NCBI GenBank assembly: GCA_044507525.1
Contig: JBIQJM010000001.1
Span: 49,678 to 113,677 of the forward strand
From: Zeimonas sp044507525
GTDB lineage: Bacteria > Pseudomonadota > Gammaproteobacteria > Burkholderiales > Burkholderiaceae_E
DNA length: 64,000 bases
Direction of reading: 5' to 3'
The position numbers and the translations under genes are program-made. How positions within the stretch are numbered: position 1 is the stretch's first letter; the number at the start of each line of letters is the position of its first letter. The notes beneath the pieces were generated by a model. It worked only from the letters and a program-made list of their open reading frames with translations, was not told the DNA's origin and ran no database searches. Of this stretch, positions 52,989 to 60,936 are shown in pieces.

Positions 52989-53927
52989 TCAGGAGAGTTG
53001 CTTCAGGCCCAGCGCGGAGCGCAACCGGGAAAACTTGGCGGCCAATAGAGGATCCTGCGCCGCACTGCGCCATGCCTGGGCAAGCAACACCCAGGAAAGG
53101 GCCGCGATGCCTGCGGCGAGGGCCCCCAGCAAGGCGAACAATCCCCGTGGCGGCGCGTCCGACGCGCTCGGTAGCGTCGGTGCCTGCACGACGATGGCGT
53201 CGCGTGAGAAACCGCGCAGCAGTCGAACGATCTCGAGCGTTTCGCTGAGCTGCTGCGTTTGCAGTTCGGCCGTGGTGAAGAGGGCTGCTCCGGTTGCGCC
53301 ACGGAGTGACGCCCGCCCGGCATCGCCTTCGTCATCGCTCTCGTTCGCCAACTGCTCGATCATGCGACGCGTGGCACCGAGCGATGCCTCGGCGTTCTTG
53401 AGCACGTTCTCCAGGTCCGCTCGTTCCTGCGCGCCGAGTACCGTCGTCTCGAGCCAGTTGTCGATCAACGCGTTCGCCAGGTCCTGCGCCTGTTGCGGCG
53501 TGGGTGCCTCGGCTTCCATGCGCAGCAGCTCGTCCGGCCCGACTACCGCCTTGAACCGTTCGGCCACCTCGCGGCGCACTACGTCGATCGATCGACCGTT
53601 CGCCAGGTTCAGCTTCACGATGACGCGATCGAGCACCCGCGGCGACTTCATGATCTGTATCGCCTGCGCGGGCGTCTGATGCTGCACTCGCAACTGGATT
53701 TCGCCGGAAGGCGGCTTGGGCAGCGCCAGGAGCGCCGTGCTCACGTAGCTCCTGGGGACGAAATGGAATATCGCCGCCCCCAGCACAGCGCCCAGCAGGG
53801 ACGCAACGACCAAGACCTTGGCGTTCTCGGCCAGCACGATCAACAGATCCAGCAGGCTCACCCCTTCGTTCTGTTCCAAGTCGCACTCCCGCAAGAACGT
53901 ATCGGTCGTTCCACACTCGAGAACCAA
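52989..53927 (-). CDS. wzz: Wzz-like chain-length determinant protein
   Basis: A 312-aa polysaccharide co-polymerase (PCP) with two membrane helices: TM1 at about residues 32-55 (VLVVASLLGAVLGAAIFHFV) and TM2 near 272-292. The periplasmic domain between includes coiled-coil stretches (for example ERADLENVLKNAEASLGATRRMIEQL). The proline-rich motif before TM2 is weak. It sets O-chain length with Wzy. The first ATG is used; a GTG nine residues before TM1 could also serve. It follows rfbC in transcription by 15 bases. Confidence 0.85.
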   Translation of the reverse strand: MVLECGTTDTFLRECDLEQNEGVSLLDLLIVLAENAKVLVVASLLGAVLGAAIFHFVPRSYVSTALLALPKPPSGEIQLRVQHQTPAQAIQIMKSPRVLDRVIVKLNLANGRSIDVVRREVAERFKAVVGPDELLRMEAEAPTPQQAQDLANALIDNWLETTVLGAQERADLENVLKNAEASLGATRRMIEQLANESDDEGDAGRASLRGATGAALFTTAELQTQQLSETLEIVRLLRGFSRDAIVVQAPTLPSASDAPPRGLFALLGALAAGIAALSWVLLAQAWRSAAQDPLLAAKFSRLRSALGLKQLS

Positions 53928-53942
53928 GGCAAAGAGCCGAAA

Positions 53943-54488
53943 CTATTCGAACACTTCTGCTTCATGGAGGGCCGCTCCGCGCTGGTCCTTGGCGGACAGC
54001 ATCGGATCGGCGTCCAGGGGCCACCGGATACCCAGGCTCGCGTCGTTCCAGGCGACACATCGCTCGTGTTCGGGAGCGTAGTAGTCGGTGGTCTTGTAGA
54101 GAAAATCGGCGACGTCGCTGGTGACGAGAAAACCGTGCGCGAAGCCCGGAGGCACCCACAACTGGCGGTGATTATGTTCGCTCAATTCGACTCCCACCCA
54201 TTGGCCGAACCTGGGCGACGTCCTGCGCAGGTCCACGGCGACGTCGAATACGCTTCCTCGCGCGGCGCGCACCAGCTTGCCTTGCGGCTGTCGGATCTGG
54301 TAGTGCAGTCCTCGCAGCACGCCCCTGCGACTGCGGCTGTGGTTGTCCTGGACGAAAGTGCACGTCAGCCCCGAGGCCTTCCGGAACTCGCGCTCGTTGA
54401 AACTCTCCAGGAAGAAGCCCCGGTCGTCGCCGAAGACTTTGGGTTCGAGGATCAGTACCTCGGGAAGGGCCGTCGGAATGACTTGCAT
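53943..54488 (-). CDS. rfbC: dTDP-4-dehydrorhamnose 3,5-epimerase RfbC (RmlC)
   Basis: RmlC (181 aa), a cupin epimerase inverting C3 and C5 of dTDP-4-keto-6-deoxyglucose, third enzyme of dTDP-L-rhamnose formation. VLILEPKVFGDDRGFFLESFN, the active-site histidine in VLRGLHYQ and PPGFAHGFLV are standard. It follows rfbA by nine bases. Length is normal for the family. Confidence 0.97.
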   Translation of the reverse strand: MQVIPTALPEVLILEPKVFGDDRGFFLESFNEREFRKASGLTCTFVQDNHSRSRRGVLRGLHYQIRQPQGKLVRAARGSVFDVAVDLRRTSPRFGQWVGVELSEHNHRQLWVPPGFAHGFLVTSDVADFLYKTTDYYAPEHERCVAWNDASLGIRWPLDADPMLSAKDQRGAALHEAEVFE

Positions 54489-54497
54489 GTTGCCTGT

Positions 54498-55385
54498 CTA
54501 GACGACTGTTCGTTCCTGCAGCAGGCGCAACAGATACTGGCCGTAGCCGTTCTTGACCAACGGTCGGGCCAACTGCTCCAGCATCGCGCTGTCGATCCAG
54601 CCGTGGCGCCAGGCGATCTCCTCGGGACAGGCGATCTTCAGCCCTTGGCGGTGCTCCAGCGTGGCGATGAACTGGCTGGCTTCGAGCAGGCTCTCGTGGG
54701 TGCCGGTATCCAGCCAGGCATAACCACGCTGCATGATCTGCACGCTGAGCTGACCGCGCTCCAGATAGGCCTGGTTCACCGCCGTGATCTCCAGCTCGCC
54801 GCGCGCACTGGGCTTTACTGCGCGCGCAATGTCCACGACCTGCTGATCGTAGAAGTACAGGCCGGTGACGGCGTAGTTGCTCTGCGGCCTCGCGGGTTTT
54901 TCCTCGATGTCGAGCGCCTTGCCCTGTCCGTCGAAGCTCACCACGCCGTAACGCTCGGGGTCCTTCACGTGGTAGGCGAACACGGTCGCGCCCTGCGCCT
55001 GGGCATCGGCGGACGCGAGCAGCGTCGTGAAGTCGTGGCCGTAGTAGATGTTGTCGCCCAGCACCAATGCACTGGGACGGTTGCCGACGAAGTCCGCACC
55101 GATGATGAACGCCTGCGCCAGGCCGTCCGGGCTCGGCTGCACCGCGTAGTGCAGGCTCATGCCCCAGGCACTGCCGTCCCCGAGCAGCTGCTGGAAGCGC
55201 GGCGTGTCCTGCGGCGTACTGATCACCAGCACCTCACGGATGCCGGCGAGCATCAGCGTCGACAGCGGGTAATAGATCAACGGCTTGTCGTACACCGGCA
55301 GCAGTTGCTTGCTGATGGCGAGCGTGGCCGGATGCAGGCGCGTGCCCGAGCCGCCGGCGAGGATGATGCCTTTGCGTTGCGTCAT
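54498..55385 (-). CDS. rfbA: glucose-1-phosphate thymidylyltransferase RfbA (RmlA)
   Basis: RmlA (295 aa) makes dTDP-glucose from dTTP and glucose 1-phosphate, the first step of the rhamnose pathway. Nucleotide loop GIILAGGSGTRLHPAT, KQLLPVYDKPLIYYPL and the metal site VLGDNIYYG are intact, as is EEKPARPQSNYAVTGLYFYD. The ATG at 55385 overlaps the rfbD stop (ATGA). Confidence 0.98.
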   Translation of the reverse strand: MTQRKGIILAGGSGTRLHPATLAISKQLLPVYDKPLIYYPLSTLMLAGIREVLVISTPQDTPRFQQLLGDGSAWGMSLHYAVQPSPDGLAQAFIIGADFVGNRPSALVLGDNIYYGHDFTTLLASADAQAQGATVFAYHVKDPERYGVVSFDGQGKALDIEEKPARPQSNYAVTGLYFYDQQVVDIARAVKPSARGELEITAVNQAYLERGQLSVQIMQRGYAWLDTGTHESLLEASQFIATLEHRQGLKIACPEEIAWRHGWIDSAMLEQLARPLVKNGYGQYLLRLLQERTVV

Positions 55386-56293
55386 GCGCAGTTGTCCAGG
55401 ATTTCGACGAGCATACGCCGCACCCCGACCCGCCAGTCGGGCAGCCGAAGGTCGAAGGTCTCGCGCACGAGCGCAGTGTCCAGGCGCGAATTCAACGGAC
55501 GTCGCGCCGGCGTAGGGTAGGCACTGGTGGGCACCGGCACCACCTCCTGCGCCTTGAATTCGAGTTCGGGCTTGAGGGCGCGCGCGGTATCGAGCAGGAA
55601 TCGTGCATAGCCGTGCCAGCTCGTTTCCCCGGCAGGCGACAAGTGGTAGGTGCCGGCACTCGTCGGCTCACGCAGTGTCTGGCGGATGGCATGGGCGGTG
55701 ACGTCGGCGATCAGTTCGGCACTCGTCGGCGCGCCCCATTGGTCGTCGACCACGGTGAGACGTTCGCGCTCCTGCGCCAGTCGGAGCATGGTTCGCGCAA
55801 AGTTGCTCCCCCGCGCCGCGTAGACCCAGCTCGTGCGGAAGATCAGATGCCTGGCGCCGCTGGCTCGCACGAGATGCTCGCCGTCGCGCTTGGTGAGACC
55901 GTAGACGCCGAGGGGCGCGGTGACGGAATCTTCCCGCCAGGGATCGCGACCACTGCCGTCGAACACGTAGTCGGAGGAGTAGTGCACCAGCAGTGCTCCC
56001 ACCGACTCGGCGGCTTGCGCCAGTGCCCCCGGTGCCAGGGTATTGACCAGGCGGGCGAGATCCGGCTCGCTCTCGGCGCGATCCACCGCCGTGTACGCGG
56101 CGGCGTTGACGATCACCTCCGGACGCAGCCGATGCACGGTCTCCCGCAGGCGCTCCAGCTGCGCGAGGTCACCGCACCCGCCCTCGGCGTCGACGCTGTG
56201 CCGATCGAGCGCCGTCAGATCGCCCAGAGGTGCAAGGCTGCGTTGCAGTTCCCAGCCGACCTGGCCGTGCTTGCCTAGCAGAAGGATCTTCAT
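55382..56293 (-). CDS. rfbD: dTDP-4-dehydrorhamnose reductase RfbD (RmlD)
   Basis: RmlD (303 aa) reduces the 4-keto group to give dTDP-L-rhamnose. MKILLLGKHGQVGWELQ is the NADPH loop; SSDYVFDGSG and the Tyr-x3-Lys in YGLTKRDGE are the reaction site. The start at 56293 overlaps the rfbB stop (ATGA) and is preferred over a 31-codon upstream extension. It is the second of the four genes in the order rfbB-rfbD-rfbA-rfbC. Confidence 0.97.
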   Translation of the reverse strand: MKILLLGKHGQVGWELQRSLAPLGDLTALDRHSVDAEGGCGDLAQLERLRETVHRLRPEVIVNAAAYTAVDRAESEPDLARLVNTLAPGALAQAAESVGALLVHYSSDYVFDGSGRDPWREDSVTAPLGVYGLTKRDGEHLVRASGARHLIFRTSWVYAARGSNFARTMLRLAQERERLTVVDDQWGAPTSAELIADVTAHAIRQTLREPTSAGTYHLSPAGETSWHGYARFLLDTARALKPELEFKAQEVVPVPTSAYPTPARRPLNSRLDTALVRETFDLRLPDWRVGVRRMLVEILDNCA

Positions 56294-57360
56294 GCAGCGG
56301 CAGGCCCTCCGTACTGCCGTTGCACCCACTGCCTGTAGGCCCCGCTCTGCACGTGCGCCACCCAGTCGGGGTGATCGAGATACCACTGCACGGTCTTGCG
56401 AATTCCGGTCTCGAAGGTCTCGGCCGGTTTCCAGCCGAGTTCGGCTTCGAGCTTGCGTGCGTCGATCGCATAGCGCCGGTCATGCCCCGGACGGTCCTTC
56501 ACGTGCGCGATCTGCGCGGTGTACGAGGCGCCGTCGCTCCGTGGGCGAAGTTCGTCGAGCAGGGCGCAGATGGTACGCACGATCTCGATGTTCGGCTTCT
56601 CGTTCCATCCGCCCACGTTGTAGGCGGCGCCTGGAGTGCCGGCTTCCAGCACTCGGCGAATGGCGCTGCAATGGTCCTTCACGTAGAGCCAATCGCGCAC
56701 CTGCATGCCGTCGCCGTACACCGGCAGGGTCTTGCCCGCGAGTGCATTCACGATCACGAGCGGGATGAGCTTCTCGGGAAAATGGAAGGGTCCGTAGTTG
56801 TTGCTGCAATGCGTGGTCAGCACCGGCAGCCCGTACGTGTGGTGCCACGCGCGGACCAGGTGGTCGCTCGCCGCCTTGCTCGCCGAATAGGGGCTGTTGG
56901 GCTCGTAGCGGTGGGCTTCGGTGAAGGCCGGCGCTTCGGGCGTGAGGCTGCCGTAGACCTCGTCCGTGCTGACGTGGACGAAGCGGAACGCGGATCGATC
57001 CGACTCGGGCAGCGTGGTCCAGTGGCCGCGCACCGCCTCGAGCAGCCGGAAGGTGCCGACCACGTTGGTCTGGATGAAGTCCTCGGCTCCCTGAATGGAA
57101 CGATCCACGTGGCTTTCGGCCGCGCAGTGGATGACCGCGCGCGGCCGATGGGTCGCCAGCAGCTCCGCCACCAGCGTGCTCTCGCCGATGTCGCCCTGGA
57201 CGAAGCGGTGGCGCGGGTCGTCCGCCAGGCTGGAAAGGTTCTCCAGATTGCCGGCGTACGTCAGCTTGTCCAGATTGACGACCGGTTCATCGTGCAGCGC
57301 CAGCCAGTCGAGTACAAAGTTGGCGCCAATGAAGCCAGCACCACCAGTGACCAGGATCAT
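56290..57360 (-). CDS. rfbB: dTDP-glucose 4,6-dehydratase RfbB (RmlB)
   Basis: RmlB (356 aa) forms dTDP-4-keto-6-deoxyglucose. The NAD loop VTGGAGFIGANFV, active-site VSTDEVYG (Asp-Glu pair), the Tyr-x3-Lys in YSASKAASD and SNNYGPFHFPEKLIPL are all standard. An upstream ATG eight codons earlier is in frame, but the ATG at 57360 has AAAGGG at proper spacing and gives the family N-terminus MILVTGGAG. It opens the four-gene rhamnose operon; 141 bases without a gene precede it and may hold a promoter. Confidence 0.98.
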   Translation of the reverse strand: MILVTGGAGFIGANFVLDWLALHDEPVVNLDKLTYAGNLENLSSLADDPRHRFVQGDIGESTLVAELLATHRPRAVIHCAAESHVDRSIQGAEDFIQTNVVGTFRLLEAVRGHWTTLPESDRSAFRFVHVSTDEVYGSLTPEAPAFTEAHRYEPNSPYSASKAASDHLVRAWHHTYGLPVLTTHCSNNYGPFHFPEKLIPLVIVNALAGKTLPVYGDGMQVRDWLYVKDHCSAIRRVLEAGTPGAAYNVGGWNEKPNIEIVRTICALLDELRPRSDGASYTAQIAHVKDRPGHDRRYAIDARKLEAELGWKPAETFETGIRKTVQWYLDHPDWVAHVQSGAYRQWVQRQYGGPAAA

Positions 57361-57501
57361 CGATTGCCCTTTGGGGTGGAACACGCAAGAGCCTGCCAGC
57401 GCGCAGGCCCGGTCATTGTCTTCTATGCGAGGGGCCGGGCCGCGCGCGAGGCGCGTCCATCGAGCGTGTCGACGGACCCGTGCGTCGCCCCGCGAAGCCG
57501 A

Positions 57502-58275
57502 CTACTGCTCCGCAAACGCCCTCTCGATCACGAAGTCCCCCGGCGTCGACGTATTGCCCTCCTTGAATCCCCGCGCCTCGAGCATCGCCTTGAGATCCTT
57601 CAGCATCGCCGGACTTCCGCAGATCATCACCCGGTCGAACGCCGGGTCGAGTTCAGGCACCCCGAGATCCTCGAAGAGCTTCCCGCTCTCGATCAGCTCG
57701 GTGATCCGCCCCATGTGCACGAACTCCTCGCGCGTCACGGTGGGGTAGTAGCGCAGCTTGCTCGTCACCAGGTCGCCGAGGAACTCGTGCGAGGGCAGGT
57801 GCTCGATCAGGTAGTCGTGGTACGCGAGTTCCTCCACTTCGCGCACGCCGTGCACGAGGACGATCTGCTCGAAGCGCTCGTAGGTCTCGGGGTCGCGGAT
57901 CACGCTCATGAAGGGCGCGAGACCCGTCCCGGTGGACAGCAGGTACAGCCGCTTGCCGGGCAGCAGGTAGTCGATCAGCAGCGTCCCGGTCGGCTTACGG
58001 CCGACGATGATCCTGTCGCCCGGCCGGATGTGTTGCAGCTTCGAGGTGAGCGGCCCGTCGGGTACCTTGATGCTCAGGAACTCGAGGTGGTCCTCGTAGT
58101 TCGGGCTGACGATGCTATAGGCGCGCAGCAGCTTCTTGCCGCCGTCCTCCAGCCCGATCATCGTGAAATGGCCGTTGCTGAAACGCAGCGCGCGGTCACG
58201 CGTCGTCTTGAAGCTGAACAGCCGTTCGGTCCAGTGATGGACGCTGAGAACCTCTTCCTCGTGGAAGGCGCTCAT
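57502..58275 (-). CDS. fpr: ferredoxin/flavodoxin-NADP reductase Fpr
   Basis: Fpr (257 aa), an FAD enzyme moving electrons between NADPH and ferredoxin or flavodoxin. The FAD-binding RAYSIVSPNYEDHLEF, the NADP loop LLSTGTGLAPFMSVIRD and the CGSPAMLKDL segment are intact; it ends VIERAFAEQ with no aromatic cap, as in proteobacterial Fpr types. The ATG at 58275 gives the usual length. It is a housekeeping/oxidative-stress gene between wecB and rfbB, with no obvious link to polysaccharide synthesis. Confidence 0.94.
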   Translation of the reverse strand: MSAFHEEEVLSVHHWTERLFSFKTTRDRALRFSNGHFTMIGLEDGGKKLLRAYSIVSPNYEDHLEFLSIKVPDGPLTSKLQHIRPGDRIIVGRKPTGTLLIDYLLPGKRLYLLSTGTGLAPFMSVIRDPETYERFEQIVLVHGVREVEELAYHDYLIEHLPSHEFLGDLVTSKLRYYPTVTREEFVHMGRITELIESGKLFEDLGVPELDPAFDRVMICGSPAMLKDLKAMLEARGFKEGNTSTPGDFVIERAFAEQ

Positions 58276-58352
58276 CGCGAATGAAGTGGATGCGTCATTG
58301 GCTCGAATGCTACCGCAACCACCCCGGGGGACCGTGCCCCGAAGGGGAAAGC

Positions 58353-59483
58353 CTACTGTTCCACTCGGAGTCCGGCGGCCTCCTCCAGCTGCCGCGTCAG
58401 CGCATCGACGATCCGCTCCGCGGCCCTTCCGTCCCAGAACTGCGGCCGCCGCCCCGCCTTGCCCCGTCCGGCGAGCACCGCGCCGGCCGCCGCCACGATG
58501 CGCTCCGGATCGACGCCGACGATGGTGTTCGTCCCCTCGTCCACCGTCACCGGCCGCTCGGTGTTCTCGCGCAGCGTCAGGCAGGGGATGCCGAGCGCGG
58601 TCGTCTCCTCCTGCAGTCCGCCGCTGTCGGTGAGGATCAGGCTGGCGTCCTGCCACAGGTTCAGGAACTCCATGTAGGACATGGGTTTCGTCAGCAGCAC
58701 GTTGGCGCCCAGGTCGATCCCGAAGCGCTCGAGATTGCCCCGGGTGCGCGGATGCACCGGGAAGACCAGCGGCAACTGCTCGGAAATACGCTGCAACGCT
58801 GCCGCAATTCCAGCCAACGTGGCCGCATCGTCGACGTTCGACGGACGGTGCAGCGTGACGACCCCGTAGCGCCCGAGCCGCTTCTTCAGCGCCTCGCTCT
58901 CGTAGCCGCCGCGATCGACCGAACGAAGCTTGTCCCGCTGGTAGAACAGATTGTCGACCATCACGTGGCCGACGAAGAACACGCGCTCGTCGGGCTTGCC
59001 TTCGCGCAGCAGGTTCTCCCGTCCGGCGGGCTCCGTGACGAAGAACCAGTCGCTGATCGAGTCGGTGACGAGGCGGTTGATCTCCTCGGGCATCCGCAGG
59101 TCGCCGCTGCGCAAACCCGCCTCCACGTGCGCCACCGGGACGTGCAGTTTCTTCGCGACGATCGAGCAGGCGAGCGTCGAATTCACGTCGCCGACGACGA
59201 TGACGCAGTCCGGGCGCTCCTGCTGGCAGATCGCCTCGTAGGCGACCATGATCTTCGCCGTCTGCCCGGCATGGCTGCCGCCGCCGGCTTCGAGGTGGAA
59301 GTCCGGCTTCGGGATGCCGAGTTCCTCGAAGAACACGTCGCTCATCTCGCGGTCGTAATGCTGGCCGGTGTGAACGATCCGGTAGTCGAAGAGACCGGGC
59401 CGGGCCTGGAGCGCGCGCACGATCGGCGCGATCTTCATGAAGTTCGGGCGCGCGCCGGCGACGAGATGCAGGATCTTCTTCAT
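58353..59483 (-). CDS. wecB: UDP-N-acetylglucosamine 2-epimerase (non-hydrolysing) WecB
   Basis: WecB (376 aa) interconverts UDP-GlcNAc and UDP-ManNAc. ARPNFMKIAPIVRAL, the active-site HTGQHYD, VGDVNSTLA, HVEAGLRS and MPEEINRLVTDSIS are diagnostic, and the C-terminal TDSGGLQEE and RENTERPVTVDEGTN are intact. UDP-ManNAc would be the precursor for a ManNAc or ManNAcA residue. It is the first gene upstream of fpr in this leftward run and starts 75 bases after the MazF-like gene ends. Confidence 0.96.
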   Translation of the reverse strand: MKKILHLVAGARPNFMKIAPIVRALQARPGLFDYRIVHTGQHYDREMSDVFFEELGIPKPDFHLEAGGGSHAGQTAKIMVAYEAICQQERPDCVIVVGDVNSTLACSIVAKKLHVPVAHVEAGLRSGDLRMPEEINRLVTDSISDWFFVTEPAGRENLLREGKPDERVFFVGHVMVDNLFYQRDKLRSVDRGGYESEALKKRLGRYGVVTLHRPSNVDDAATLAGIAAALQRISEQLPLVFPVHPRTRGNLERFGIDLGANVLLTKPMSYMEFLNLWQDASLILTDSGGLQEETTALGIPCLTLRENTERPVTVDEGTNTIVGVDPERIVAAAGAVLAGRGKAGRRPQFWDGRAAERIVDALTRQLEEAAGLRVEQ

Positions 59484-59558
59484 GCCGGGATTCTACGGAG
59501 CACGCGCGCGAGGGACGCGGGAGAAGTCACATTCGACCTCGGGTCGCCGGCGATCCGG

Positions 59559-59900
59559 CTACAGCCGCCCCAACGCTGCGGTGATCTCCCCGAGCACCCG
59601 ACCCAGCAGCATCCCCGAGATCCGCCCGATGCGCCTCGCCGATTCGGCCGGCACCGTCGCGAGTCGCGCCGTGCGGATCACCGCCTGCCCGGGCGTACCT
59701 GCCACCGCCGTGTCGAGGATCGGCACGTCGCCGCGCCAGGCCGGGGCTTCCGGCTTCGTGACGAGCGCCACCCAGAGCAGGCCACGCGTGTGCTCGAGAT
59801 CGGAGGGCGACACGACGAGCCCCATCTGCTTCGCGTCGCCCGCAGCCGTCTCGCCCGGGAACGGCACTTCGACCACGTCGCCTCGCACGAATCTCGTCAC
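59559..59900 (-). CDS. MazF/PemK-like toxin-family protein without visible antitoxin
   Basis: A 113-aa SH3-barrel protein of the MazF/PemK type (an mRNA-interferase family). FVRGDVVEVPFP, GLVVSPSDLEHTRGLLWVAL and the C-terminal IRTARLATVPAESARRIGRIS follow the family order. The GTG at 59900 has GAGGAA upstream; the frame runs to an ATG at 60026 but the extra 42 residues are arginine-rich and overlap the start of apaH on the other strand. A typical antitoxin gene is not found: only 97 bases separate it from apaH. It may be an orphan toxin or a non-toxic relative. Confidence 0.7.
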   Translation of the reverse strand: MTRFVRGDVVEVPFPGETAAGDAKQMGLVVSPSDLEHTRGLLWVALVTKPEAPAWRGDVPILDTAVAGTPGQAVIRTARLATVPAESARRIGRISGMLLGRVLGEITAALGRL

Positions 59901-59997
59901 GAATTCTTCCTCTTCGATGGGTCGTCGATCACGCGCCGGGGCCGCCTCATCCTGATACGGTTCGGCATTTCGTCGAGGACGCAGGGGAACCCGCTCG

Positions 59998-60831
59998 ATG
60001 GTAAGCAACTTCCTTTCCGCGACCAAACCGGAGGCCGAGACCTGGGCGATCGGGGACGTGCAGGGCTGCCTCGACAGCCTCCACGCATTGCTGGCAAGGC
60101 TTCCGTCCGACGCCCGCCTGCGACTCGTCGGCGACCTCGTGAACCGCGGCCCGCGTTCGCTCGAGACGCTGCGCTGGGCGATCGATCAGGGCGACCGCGT
60201 CGTCACCGTGCTCGGCAATCACGACCTGCACCTGCTCGCGGTGGCCGCCGGCATCCGGCGCGCACACCGCACCGACACGCTCGACGAGATCCTCGCGGCT
60301 CCCGACCGGGATGCGTTGATCGACTGGGTGCGCAGCCGTCCGCTCGCGCATCTCGAGGACGGATGGCTGATGGTGCACGCGGGCCTGCTGCCGCAGTGGG
60401 ATGCCGAGCGCACGCTCGAGCTCGCCGACGAGGTGCATCGGGTCCTCGCTGGTCCTGACTGGCTCGGCTTCCTGCGCGAGATGTACGGCAACGAGCCGGC
60501 GCAGTGGTCCGAGACGCTGCGGGGAAACGACCGCCTGCGCGTGATCGTCAACGCGCTCACCCGCATCCGCTTCTGCACGCCCGAAGGGCGGATGGACTTC
60601 GGCGCCAAGGAAGGCATCGATTCGGCGCCCGCCGGGCACCTGCCGTGGTTCGACGTCCCCGATCGTGCGAGCGCCGGCACGCCGATCGTCTTCGGGCACT
60701 GGGCGGCGCTCGGCTGGCTCGATCGTCCGGACCTGCTGTCGATCGACACCGGCTGCGTCTGGGGCCGCGCGTTGACGGCGGTCCGACTGCGCGACCGATG
60801 CGTGCGCAGCGTCGCCTGCGCGGAGGAATGA
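59998..60831 (+). CDS. apaH: bis(5'-nucleosyl)-tetraphosphatase ApaH
   Basis: ApaH (277 aa) symmetrically hydrolyses diadenosine tetraphosphate to ADP and can remove Np4 RNA caps. The metallophosphoesterase motifs are in order: GDVQGCLDSL (residues about 19-28), GDLVNRGPRSLE, GNHDLHLLA and HAGLLPQW. The ATG has AGGGGA nine bases upstream. It is one of two rightward genes inside the leftward polysaccharide block, divergent from the MazF-like gene. Confidence 0.97.
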   Translation: MVSNFLSATKPEAETWAIGDVQGCLDSLHALLARLPSDARLRLVGDLVNRGPRSLETLRWAIDQGDRVVTVLGNHDLHLLAVAAGIRRAHRTDTLDEILAAPDRDALIDWVRSRPLAHLEDGWLMVHAGLLPQWDAERTLELADEVHRVLAGPDWLGFLREMYGNEPAQWSETLRGNDRLRVIVNALTRIRFCTPEGRMDFGAKEGIDSAPAGHLPWFDVPDRASAGTPIVFGHWAALGWLDRPDLLSIDTGCVWGRALTAVRLRDRCVRSVACAEE

Positions 60832-60870
60832 CCCCGGTTCTGTTGTTTTGCGTGAAACGACGGTTCCCAA

Positions 60871-60887
60871 CCACACTGTAAGTGTGG
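60871..60887. promoter_or_regulatory. perfect inverted repeat upstream of the second Wzz gene
   Basis: CCACACT-GTA-AGTGTGG, seven base pairs with a three-base centre, lies 50 bases before the ATG of the Wzz-like gene and 40 bases after the apaH stop. It could be a regulator binding site or a small transcript hairpin. No T-run follows. Confidence 0.45.
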
Positions 60888-60936
60888 ACAATGCGCGCGC
60901 CGAGAAGAACCACGACCGCGCTTTCGAACCTCCGCC

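Noticed and set aside
58306..58314. ops/JUMPStart-like sequence GCGGTAGCAT on the minus strand
   Set aside because: It matches only the short core, lies before fpr rather than a polysaccharide gene, and no extended JUMPStart sequence surrounds it; chance match is likely.
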